DNA of 6,323 nucleotides from Thiotrichaceae bacterium (GCA_026992705.1 JALWYT010000148.1:1-6323); one strand, 5' to 3'. Shown: positions 1 to 5,589, counted from the stretch's first letter. A program made the numbers and translations. Notes: generated by a model not told the origin, from the sequence alone.

Positions 1-1
1 C

Positions 2-685
2 AAAAAGCAAACAACGGTGTTTACTGGTGGCACAGTCCAATATGAAGAAGTCAAAGCGACGCCCTACTCCGACCTAAAAGGTGAAGTACAACGAGGCACA
101 CTACAACCGACAGTCGGAGCAATAGCCGAAAGAATCCATCAAGACCAACTTACCAACCTAACCTATCCACAATGTAAAAAAGTCGCGGTACAGGTTGTAA
201 AAAGACTCAAGGCAGAACGAGTTATAAAACAACCTAATGAAAAGCTTGTTAAAGCATCGGATAAGTACCCCAATGAAAATAATGTTACACCGATAAAACA
301 GAGTGAAAAAACAGGTGGTGATACCGTAGCAGAAAACCGCCCTTCTAACCTAGTCGAACAGGTCAAAAATGACCTAGTCGAACAGGTTAGAACAGGTGCA
401 GAAAAAGAACAGGTCAAGCAGGTATTACAGGACGATGATTTTGAGCCTTTATATGCTTACATATCGAAGCAGGTAAAGGAGAAAAAATTAAAGCCCTCAA
501 TTCCTGCCGTCAGAAAGAAAGTTCATCAATATGTTAAGCAGGACTCTAAAATTAAAAATTCCTCTATTTCACTTCCTGAATGCACTTATTTGACCATGCA
601 AATCAGGGACAAGATGTTGACTGATGGAATCATTAAAGAGAACCCAAACTATAAAAACGGACTTCCTAAGTATCTGGTTGCATAA
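2..685 (+). CDS. Unrecognised protein, C-terminal part, with two related winged-helix-like segments (5' end outside window)
   Basis: The frame is open from the window edge. The first possible start, a GTG at 17, has no Shine-Dalgarno sequence before it, so I treat the gene as entering from upstream. Numbering from that GTG, residues 24-74 and 153-211 look like diverged copies of one fold. Both carry V-x(4)-L-x-P-[TS]-[VI]-x-A-[IV], then P-[QE]-C, then a helix ending in [VI]-I-K-x(1,2)-P-N. The pattern suggests winged-helix DNA-binding modules. They are joined by a polar, Gln/Glu/Lys-rich linker (about 75-140) with short EQV repeats. There is no signal peptide or membrane segment. I do not recognise the family. 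A C-terminal DNA-binding region of a plasmid or integrative-element protein (replication, translocase or relaxase type) would fit, but that is inference. The gene ends in TAA just before a large palindrome. Confidence 0.7.
   Translation, partial: KKQTTVFTGGTVQYEEVKATPYSDLKGEVQRGTLQPTVGAIAERIHQDQLTNLTYPQCKKVAVQVVKRLKAERVIKQPNEKLVKASDKYPNENNVTPIKQSEKTGGDTVAENRPSNLVEQVKNDLVEQVRTGAEKEQVKQVLQDDDFEPLYAYISKQVKEKKLKPSIPAVRKKVHQYVKQDSKIKNSSISLPECTYLTMQIRDKMLTDGIIKENPNYKNGLPKYLVA
310..414 (+). repeat. Cluster of AACAGGT heptamers, including a 16-bp direct repeat
   Basis: The heptamer AACAGGT occurs five times, at 310, 357, 381, 391 and 408. Two copies sit inside a 16-bp direct repeat, ACCTAGTCGAACAGGT, at 348-363 and 372-387 (period 24). 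The copies at 357, 381 and 408 read as E-Q-V, whereas those at 310 and 391 read as T-G in another frame. The repetition is therefore not purely a protein-level repeat. Its function is unknown. Confidence 0.6.
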
Positions 686-694
686 ATAGGGTGA

Positions 695-728
695 GGTGCT
701 TGTAGATAAATATTTATCTGCAAGCACC
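695..728. repeat. 34-bp palindrome after the first gene (possible hairpin terminator or binding site)
   Basis: GGTGCTTGTAGATAAAT at 695-711 is followed directly by its reverse complement at 712-728, with one position (T703/G720) forming a G-U wobble. In RNA this would be a very stable hairpin 10 bases after the TAA of the upstream gene, as expected for a terminator. No T-run follows on either strand, so a canonical intrinsic terminator is not supported. A protein-binding site or the remnant of a mobile element are alternatives. Confidence 0.6.
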
Positions 729-771
729 ACCAAGCAAACACAACCAGCAACAACTTTCAGGAATAACAACA

Positions 772-902
772 ATGATTGAACTACTAGCCTACTTGCTGGT
801 GCTACCCTACCTGTCACCATTGCAATTATCAGTATTTACTACATGCTTCATCAAATAATCTGGAATTGGCTAGAGCGGGTGTTTAAATACTTTGGGTTCT
901 GA
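772..902 (+). pseudogene. Small single-pass membrane protein ORF, apparently frameshifted
   Basis: An ATG at 772, with AGGA at 759-762 upstream, opens a 28-codon hydrophobic ORF ending at 858 (start MIELLAYLLVLPY). From about 808 the next frame continues as a coherent membrane-protein tail to a TGA at 900-902 (LPVTIAIISIYYMLHQ, then a Trp/Arg/Lys/Phe-rich amphipathic end). Adding one C to the CCC at 805-807 would join the two parts into a 43-residue protein with one N-terminal transmembrane helix and an amphipathic tail. It may be a decayed gene, a sequencing error or programmed frameshifting, or the coherence may be chance. I do not recognise a family. Confidence 0.35.
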
Positions 903-911
903 ATTGCTAAG

Positions 912-940
912 TTGATTTTTATATTTTATGTACATACAAT
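912..940 (+). promoter_or_regulatory. Sigma70-type promoter of the brnTA locus
   Basis: TTGATT at 912-917 and TACAAT at 935-940 are separated by 17 bp and are close to the -35 and -10 consensus. The expected start of transcription lies at about 946-948, at or next to the toxin ATG at 948. No Shine-Dalgarno sequence lies before that ATG, so the transcript may be leaderless. Confidence 0.6.
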
Positions 941-941
941 A
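922..941. promoter_or_regulatory. Near-perfect palindrome over the -10 box, candidate BrnA operator
   Basis: TATTTTATGTACATACAATA is a 20-bp palindrome with one mismatched pair (T926/C937) and a perfect 10-bp core, TATGTACATA. It overlaps the -10 hexamer. BrnA antitoxins are ribbon-helix-helix proteins that repress their own promoter, alone or with BrnT, so a dyad here fits an operator. Assignment to BrnA is inferred from position. Confidence 0.5.
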
Positions 942-947
942 ATTAAT

Positions 948-1214
948 ATGATAATTGAATTTGATCATGCCAAAGATGCAATTAATTTAGAAAAGCACGG
1001 AATCTCATTACAAGATGCAAATAAAATCGAATAGGATGCTTTGTGGGCATTTCAAGATACACGTCATGACTATAATGAAGTTCGCATGATTGGGTACGCT
1101 TATATTGACCTTCGCCTTCATTGTATTGTCTATACGGATAGAAAAGATGTTCGTCGAATAATTAGCTTGAGAAAAGCAAATAAGAGGGAGATTAAACGAT
1201 ATGCCAAAGCTTAA
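948..1214 (+). pseudogene. brnT: BrnT-family toxin gene interrupted by an in-frame amber codon
   Basis: Read through the stop, this frame encodes an 88-residue BrnT-type toxin, a RelE-like ribonuclease that inhibits translation. The N-terminal part (FDHAKDAINLEKHGISLQDA) matches the family's F-D-x-x-K-x(3)-N-x-x-K-H-G-I pattern. After the stop come DTRHDYNEVRMIGYA and the family hallmark RRIISLRKANKREIKRY. Codon 29, at 1032-1034, is TAG in the context I-E-stop-D-A-L-W. As I recall the family, Trp often sits here, so one TGG-to-TAG change explains it. Everything else is intact, suggesting recent inactivation, amber suppression or a sequencing error. Restart at the ATG of codon 47 (1086) would give only the C-terminal half. 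The end overlaps brnA by 14 bp. Confidence 0.85.
1184..1190 (+). promoter_or_regulatory. Ribosome binding site of brnA inside the toxin frame
   Basis: GAGGGAG lies 10 bases before the antitoxin ATG at 1201, within the last codons of brnT. It gives brnA a strong start of its own. Premature termination at the toxin's TAG could still reduce translational coupling from the promoter-proximal gene. Confidence 0.6.
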
Positions 1215-1470
1215 AGAGGGGACAATCATCCCTACTAAAGAAGAAGATGCAATAATCAATGCAGGAATTAAAGCTGATCCTGATACCTATGAATTAACTG
1301 AAGCAGAATTTAAGCAATTAAGACCCGTAGGAAGACCAAAAGCAGAAGTTACAAAAGACAGGATTACTATCAGGCTTTCCAGAGATGTTACAAACTTTTT
1401 CCGTGCAACGGGTAAAGGCTGGCAAACGAGAATTGATGATGCTTTAAAAGAATACATTGCTAACCATTGA
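1201..1470 (+). CDS. brnA: BrnA antitoxin, ribbon-helix-helix
   Basis: This 89-residue protein is a complete BrnA-family antitoxin, which binds and neutralises BrnT and represses the brnTA promoter. Residues 1-50 carry the conserved N-terminal pattern: KLKEGTIIPTKEEDAIINAG, then DPDTYELTEAEF and PVGRPKAEV. Residues 51-89 form the ribbon-helix-helix region: the strand DRITIRLSRDV, then FRATGKGWQTRIDDALKEY. The gene starts 14 bp inside brnT in the usual toxin-first order, with its own strong ribosome binding site. No antitoxin residue looks lost, although its toxin partner is interrupted, so it may persist as an orphan repressor. It converges with the pqiA-like gene; I see no hairpin terminator in the 53 bp between them. 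Confidence 0.93.
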   Translation: MPKLKEGTIIPTKEEDAIINAGIKADPDTYELTEAEFKQLRPVGRPKAEVTKDRITIRLSRDVTNFFRATGKGWQTRIDDALKEYIANH

Positions 1471-1523
1471 ATCATGGCTAGAAACCCAAAAAGGGAATTG
1501 GTCAAGCTCTCACTATAAGTGTG

Positions 1524-2072
1524 CTAACAGTTATTTAAAATATTTTTTCGTGTACACTTATCCAGCCTTGCAATCCAGTAGCTCATTGCCATTGTGAGTA
1601 GTACGGATGCGGCAAAGGCGTAAACGCCGTAGTGTACTTGCACATTGAGTAAGGCTCCTAGTTTGACGGAGACAAGTAGTAAGGCGACAACAAAGACTTC
1701 TAGCATTGACCATTTTCCAAAGCTTTCGGTGAAGTGTAATCCTTTTTCGAGTAGTGAGCCTTTGGCGATGGGGACGTTGGTGGAGAGGAGTAGTGTGCAG
1801 ATTTTTAGGATGGGGAAGCAGATGCTAAATAGTACGATAACGATAAATAATAGGTGTTCGCCGGTGTTGTAGAGTTCTAAAATTGTGCTGGCTAAGGTAA
1901 CGGTTTTTTCTTTCCATGTGAAAAAGCCTAGCACAATGTATTTCATGGTTAGCATGGGGGCGAATATGCCGATGCTTAAAATGCCAAAGGTGGCTAATAG
2001 TATGAGGTTTATAATCATTCCTTGCTTGGGGTAGCGAGATAATAATGAGGATACTTCGGCATTGGCGTTCAT
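1524..2072 (-). CDS. PqiA-domain (paraquat-inducible protein A) inner-membrane protein
   Basis: This 182-residue integral membrane protein has one PqiA domain. About four hydrophobic segments are visible: around 21-45, a stretch with FIVIVLFSICFPILKICTLL, one with LEVFVVALLLVSVKLGALL, and YAFAASVLLTMAMSYWI at the end. Family hallmarks are W-K-E-K-x-V-T-L in the first periplasmic part, FPILK at the second helix and GKWSMLEVFVVALLLV at the third. E. coli PqiA has two such domains in about 417 residues; this is the shorter single-domain form. PqiA works with MCE protein PqiB in envelope lipid trafficking, but no pqiB is present here. I chose the ATG at 2072, which has GGAAG 9 bases upstream; an in-frame ATG at 2141 lacks a ribosome binding site and would add a polar, non-conserved extension. 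It is divergent from acnB across a large inverted repeat. Confidence 0.88.
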   Translation of the reverse strand: MNANAEVSSLLSRYPKQGMIINLILLATFGILSIGIFAPMLTMKYIVLGFFTWKEKTVTLASTILELYNTGEHLLFIVIVLFSICFPILKICTLLLSTNVPIAKGSLLEKGLHFTESFGKWSMLEVFVVALLLVSVKLGALLNVQVHYGVYAFAASVLLTMAMSYWIARLDKCTRKNILNNC

Positions 2073-2143
2073 TGTGATAGACTTCCGCGTTATTTTTCGA
2101 TGATGCTCTACTGATACAGATATATAAAAGTAGGAGAACATAA

Positions 2144-2271
2144 TTAATTTAACAATTTACTGGTCTATTTTCCGCTATTCAAGCCATTCTCTCAGTCGCG
2201 TAGCTCGACTATGCTTCTTCGACAATGACTTGACTAGCAAAAAATATCCTTCGTAAATTTTATTAAATTAA
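2144..2271. repeat. 128-bp imperfect inverted repeat (MITE-like) between the pqiA-like gene and acnB
   Basis: Left arm 2144-2203 and right arm 2209-2271 fold on each other along nearly their whole length around the loop CTCGA; by hand I count about 45 Watson-Crick pairs over a 60-base arm. The outer ends match best: TTAATTTAACAATTTAC at 2144-2160 against the reverse complement of 2253-2271 (TTAATTTAATAAAATTTAC), then TATTTTxxGCTAxTCAAGxCATT in both arms. The size, AT-rich ends and intergenic site resemble a non-autonomous miniature element or a large REP-like palindrome. It has no coding capacity. Confidence 0.6.
2230..2259 (+). promoter_or_regulatory. Candidate acnB promoter in the right arm of the inverted repeat
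   Basis: TTGACT at 2230-2235 and TAAATT at 2254-2259 are 18 bp apart, giving a reasonable sigma70 promoter about 75 bases before the acnB start codon. The transcript would carry an untranslated leader of roughly 65-70 bases. It is the best promoter-like pair I see on this strand in the spacer, but the region is AT-rich and chance matches are likely. Confidence 0.35.
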
Positions 2272-2318
2272 CTATGCCCTCCTACTTAGTGTGGAGTGAT
2301 CAACTGCAAATTTCAATT

Positions 2319-2325
2319 AGGGAGA
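2319..2325 (+). promoter_or_regulatory. Ribosome binding site that fixes the acnB GTG start
   Basis: AGGGAGA ends 8 bases before the GTG at 2334. The earlier in-frame ATG at 2274 has no such site. Homology also begins at the GTG (VLEAYRKHVAER against the E. coli AcnB start MLEEYRKHVAER). Confidence 0.75.
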
Positions 2326-2333
2326 CGATAATC

Positions 2334-4916
2334 GTGCTTGAAGCGTATCGCAAACACGTTGCAGAACGTGCGGAACTAGGGATTCCACCAAAACCATTAA
2401 GTGCAGAACAAACGGCTGCGTTGGTCGAATTATTAAAATCACCGCCACAGGGGGAAGAAGATTTTATTCTTGATTTGATAACAAACCGAGTTCCTGCGGG
2501 CGTGGATGATGCGGCTTATATTAAGGCGGCTTTTCTTGCAGCGATTAGCAAAGGAGAAGCCAGCTCGCCGTTAATTAGCCCCGTACATGCGGTTGAACTA
2601 CTTGGCACAATGTTAGGCGGTTACAATATCCAGCCAATGATTGATGCATTGGATAATGATGATTTAGCTCCGACTGCGGTGAAAGCCCTTTCGCATACCT
2701 TGTTGATGTTCGATGCCTTCCATGATGTGAAAGAAAAAATGGATGCGGGTAATCGTTATGCCAAACAAGTCGTTGAGTCTTGGGCAAATGCTGAATGGTT
2801 TACCTCAAAGCCTAAACTGGCTGATAAAATCACGGTAACTGTCTTTAAAGTCCCCGGTGAAACCAATACCGATGACCTATCCCCTGCCCCTGATGCGTGG
2901 TCGCGACCAGATATTCCGCTACATGCCTTGGCAATGCTTAAAATGCCTCGCCCTGATTTTACAGACAAGCCACTTGAAACCATCCAAAATTTAAAAGAAA
3001 AAGGCTTTCCTCTTGCCTATGTCGGTGATGTGGTTGGCACAGGCTCTTCGCGTAAATCCGCCACTAACTCCGTGCTATGGCACATGGGCGAAGATATTCC
3101 TTATATTCCGAATAAACGAGCAGGCGGCTATTGCTTTGGCGGGAAAATCGCCCCTATTTTCTTTAATACATTAGAAGACGCAGGTTCTTTGCCGATTGAG
3201 TTTGATGTTTCTGCTTTGGAAATGGGTGATGTGATTGATATTTATCCTTATGAGGGCGTGGTTAAATATCATGACAGCGGTGAAGAAATCGCTCAATTCA
3301 AGCTTAAAACTCCTGTGATTAAAGATGAAGTCCAAGCTGGCGGGCGTATTCCTTTGATTATTGGACGTGGTTTAACCGATAAAGCCCGACAAGCCCTTGG
3401 TATGGAGCCTAGCGATTTATTTGCTAAACCTGATATGCCCGAAGACACTGGCAAAGGTTTCACTCAAGCTCAGAAAATCGTTGGTAGAGCGTGTGGCTTA
3501 GATGGCGTTCGAGCAGGACAATACTGTGAACCAAAAATGACCACTGTCGGCTCACAAGACACTACAGGTCCAATGACACGAGATGAATTAAAAGACCTCG
3601 CCTGCCTTGGGTTTTCTGCCGATTTAGTAATGCAATCATTTTGCCATACGGCTGCTTACCCTCGTCCTATTGATGTCGAAACCCAACACAGCTTGCCTGA
3701 TTTTATTATGACGCGAGGCGGTGTTTCCCTAAAAGCAGGCGATGGGGTCATTCATTCATGGCTTAACCGCATGATATTACCCGACACCGTTGGCACGGGC
3801 GGTGATTCTCACACCCGCTTCCCAATGGGTATTTCCTTCCCCGCAGGTTCAGGCTTGGTTGCTTTTGCCGCCGCAACAGGGGTGATGCCATTGGATATGC
3901 CTGAGTCCGTATTAGTGCGTTTCAAAGGTGAAATGCAACCGGGCATTACCTTGCGTGATTTGGTCAATGCCATACCGTATGCGGCTATTCAGCAAGGTTT
4001 ATTAACCGTTGAAAAAGCCAATAAAAAGAATGTCTTTTCAGGGCGAATTATTGAAATCGAAGGGCTGCCTGATCTAAAAGTTGAGCAAGCCTTTGAGCTT
4101 TCTGACGCTTCTGCTGAGCGTTCGGCTTCTGCCTGCACAATCAAACTCAATAAAGAACCCATTATTGAGTATCTGCAATCCAATATCACCATGCTGAAAT
4201 GGATGATTGCGGAAGGCTATGAAGATAAGCGAACCATGTCTCGCCGTATTGAGGCAATGGAAGCGTGGCTGGCGAACCCTGAATTAATTGAAGCCGATAG
4301 CGATGCAGAATATGCCGAAATCATCGAAATTGATTTGAATGAAATCAAAGAACCCATTGTCGCCTGCCCGAATGACCCTGATGATGTCAAATTATTATCG
4401 GAGGTCGCGGGTGACAAGATTGATGAAGTCTTTATCGGCTCTTGTATGACCAATATCGGACACTTCCGTGCCGCAGGGAAAATGCTAGAAAAGGTGGAAG
4501 GCTCAGTGCCAACTCGTTTGTGGATTGTGCCGCCGACTAAAATGGATCAACATCAATTAATGGAAGAAGGTTATTACAATATCTTCGGACGTGCAGGTGC
4601 TAGAACCGAAATGCCCGGCTGCTCGCTGTGCATGGGTAACCAAGCCCGTGTTGCCGCAAACTCAACGGTTATCTCTACCTCCACCCGCAACTTCCCAAAC
4701 CGCTTAGGAGATGGTGCAAATGTCTATCTCGGCTCGGCTGAACTTGCCGCCGTTGCCGCGATTTTAGGCAAACTCCCCAGCGTGGAAGAATACATGGCAT
4801 ACGCAAAAGACCTCGACACCTTAGCGGATGACATTTACCGCTACCTAAACTTCCACCAAATCGAAAGCTATCAGCAATCTGCGAGTAAGGTTATTCCGAT
4901 TGTTGAGGCGGTGTAG
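2334..4916 (+). CDS. acnB: Aconitate hydratase B (bifunctional aconitase / 2-methylisocitrate dehydratase)
   Basis: AcnB interconverts citrate and isocitrate via cis-aconitate in the TCA cycle, using a 4Fe-4S cluster in the cytoplasm. The product has 860 residues against 865 in E. coli, colinear throughout. The N-terminal HEAT-like domain (about 1-160) begins LEAYRKHVAERAELGI. The swivel domain (about 165-370) has TDDLSPAPDAWSRPD near 179 and GTGSSRKSATNSVLW near 235. The catalytic core contains GSQDTTGPMTRDELKDLACL, GGDSHTRF at 489-496, and STSTRNFPNRLG from 781. Cluster ligands are Cys704 (GSCMTNIGH) and Cys763/Cys766 (GCSLCMGNQAR), with the same spacing as E. coli 710/769/772. Nothing is truncated. 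In E. coli, apo-AcnB also binds mRNA as an iron and oxidative-stress regulator; whether this one does is not visible. Start chosen at GTG 2334 on ribosome binding site and homology. It is more GC-rich than its neighbours and transcribed alone. Confidence 0.98.
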   Translation: MLEAYRKHVAERAELGIPPKPLSAEQTAALVELLKSPPQGEEDFILDLITNRVPAGVDDAAYIKAAFLAAISKGEASSPLISPVHAVELLGTMLGGYNIQPMIDALDNDDLAPTAVKALSHTLLMFDAFHDVKEKMDAGNRYAKQVVESWANAEWFTSKPKLADKITVTVFKVPGETNTDDLSPAPDAWSRPDIPLHALAMLKMPRPDFTDKPLETIQNLKEKGFPLAYVGDVVGTGSSRKSATNSVLWHMGEDIPYIPNKRAGGYCFGGKIAPIFFNTLEDAGSLPIEFDVSALEMGDVIDIYPYEGVVKYHDSGEEIAQFKLKTPVIKDEVQAGGRIPLIIGRGLTDKARQALGMEPSDLFAKPDMPEDTGKGFTQAQKIVGRACGLDGVRAGQYCEPKMTTVGSQDTTGPMTRDELKDLACLGFSADLVMQSFCHTAAYPRPIDVETQHSLPDFIMTRGGVSLKAGDGVIHSWLNRMILPDTVGTGGDSHTRFPMGISFPAGSGLVAFAAATGVMPLDMPESVLVRFKGEMQPGITLRDLVNAIPYAAIQQGLLTVEKANKKNVFSGRIIEIEGLPDLKVEQAFELSDASAERSASACTIKLNKEPIIEYLQSNITMLKWMIAEGYEDKRTMSRRIEAMEAWLANPELIEADSDAEYAEIIEIDLNEIKEPIVACPNDPDDVKLLSEVAGDKIDEVFIGSCMTNIGHFRAAGKMLEKVEGSVPTRLWIVPPTKMDQHQLMEEGYYNIFGRAGARTEMPGCSLCMGNQARVAANSTVISTSTRNFPNRLGDGANVYLGSAELAAVAAILGKLPSVEEYMAYAKDLDTLADDIYRYLNFHQIESYQQSASKVIPIVEAV

Positions 4917-4930
4917 GAGTTATTTTTATC

Positions 4931-4967
4931 CTGAATCTGTAGTTTCGGTACTACACTACGGATTCAG
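4931..4967. repeat. Hairpin 15 bp after acnB, possible terminator without T-run
   Basis: CTGAATCTGTAG at 4931-4942 pairs with CTACGGATTCAG at 4956-4967, a 12-bp stem with one G-U wobble and a 13-base loop. Its position just after the acnB stop suggests transcript termination or 3'-end protection. The sequence after the stem is ATAAGTGAAAAC, without the T-run of a classic intrinsic terminator. Confidence 0.5.
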
Positions 4968-4988
4968 ATAAGTGAAAACATCTGTGAT

Positions 4989-5004
4989 GTTAGTCTAGAG
5001 TAAC
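4989..5004. promoter_or_regulatory. 16-bp near-palindrome upstream of the secreted-protein gene
   Basis: GTTAGTCTAGAGTAAC is a dyad with one mismatched pair, 23 bases before the ATG at 5028. It could be an operator for that gene. A short hairpin, AACATC-TGT-GATGTT (4977-4991), overlaps its left edge. There is no independent support for either. Confidence 0.25.
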
Positions 5005-5027
5005 GTTTATTTAATGAAGGAAGAATC

Positions 5028-5447
5028 ATGAAAAAAATAAAATATTTTTCAATAATGTTAGGAAGCTCTATATGCTTGACTGTTTCATCATCTGTTTTTG
5101 CAAATACATGTCAGAATAAGATGATCCCTTTTGAAAAACAAATTAATAAAAATTCTGAATGGAATGGTTATCTAACCACTCAGAATGGTGGAAATATAAA
5201 TACCATAGCTCAAAACTTTAAAAATTTGCACTGTTCAACATTAAAAAGCTCTTATCATGCACCTTTTTACAAAAAAGTAAGTTGTGATTTTTTTAAGCCA
5301 ACTCTTCACAATGGAGGTTACTTAGCGGATAGCTCTCACCCTGCAACTTTCCGTATTACAGGATGTAAAATGAAGCTAATAAAAGCTCCTAAACATCCCA
5401 CCAAACTACATCCAACCCCTCCATCACCAGGACCAGATCAACATTGA
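5028..5447 (+). CDS. Small secreted protein of unknown function
   Basis: This 139-residue protein starts at an ATG preceded by AAGGAAG at 5017-5023. Residues 1-25 form a clear Sec signal peptide: KK-I-K, a hydrophobic core with SIMLGSSICLTVSSS, and cleavage expected after VFA at 23-25. Cys16 lies within the core and is not a lipobox. The mature part has four cysteines (28, 69, 86, 113), which could form two disulfides in the periplasm or outside the cell. The region around 42-115 is rich in Asn, Ser, His and aromatic residues. The tail (about 120-139) is rich in Pro and His and likely unstructured. I recognise no family. The gene stands alone between acnB and a non-coding region and is markedly AT-rich compared with acnB, which may indicate different ancestry. 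Confidence 0.75.
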   Translation: MKKIKYFSIMLGSSICLTVSSSVFANTCQNKMIPFEKQINKNSEWNGYLTTQNGGNINTIAQNFKNLHCSTLKSSYHAPFYKKVSCDFFKPTLHNGGYLADSSHPATFRITGCKMKLIKAPKHPTKLHPTPPSPGPDQH

Positions 5448-5466
5448 TTATGACCTACAAACTGCG

Positions 5467-5589
5467 TGTGAAATCAAATTAAGTTTCGTAGATGAAGGAG
5501 TCCTTAACTTGACAACAGTATACGCGACTTGTGATACAACTACGTTGTCAAGCCAACGTCTCCTATTGTTTTTATCCACAGATTTCACA
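5467..5589. repeat. Large imperfect inverted repeat downstream of the secreted-protein gene
   Basis: The inner core at 5496-5564 pairs AGGAG (5496) with CTCCT (5560) and, in the same register, CTTGACAAC (5508-5516) with GTTGTCAAG (5544-5552), extended by GTA/TAC. The outer ends TGTGAAATC (5467-5475) and GATTTCACA (5581-5589) are perfect inverted copies; the part between is poorly paired. It could form a long hairpin and, by position, might end transcripts of the secreted-protein gene or be a degenerate miniature element. Confidence 0.45.

Noticed and set aside
348..387. CRISPR-like direct repeats
   Set aside because: Two 16-bp copies at a 24-bp period inside a coding frame, without spacers or cas genes.
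163..417. Minus-strand ORF with apparent TCS repeats
   Set aside because: The repeats simply mirror the AACAGGT repeats of the plus-strand gene; no independent coding evidence.
1008..1259. Minus-strand 83-codon ORF opposite brnT/brnA
   Set aside because: It lies antisense to clearly recognisable BrnT and BrnA frames, has no ribosome binding site and a composition typical of a shadow frame.
1471..1523. Bidirectional terminator between brnA and the pqiA-like gene
   Set aside because: Only a 3-bp CCC/GGG stem and an AT-rich stretch are visible; no convincing hairpin.
2756..2983. Minus-strand ORF inside acnB, with others at 2575-2787, 3989-4192 and 4217-4453
   Set aside because: All are antisense to conserved AcnB sequence with no start signals.
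5572..5580. Replication origin suggested by a consensus DnaA box
   Set aside because: Only one box, no AT-rich unwinding element or origin-linked genes, and it falls within a short repeat.
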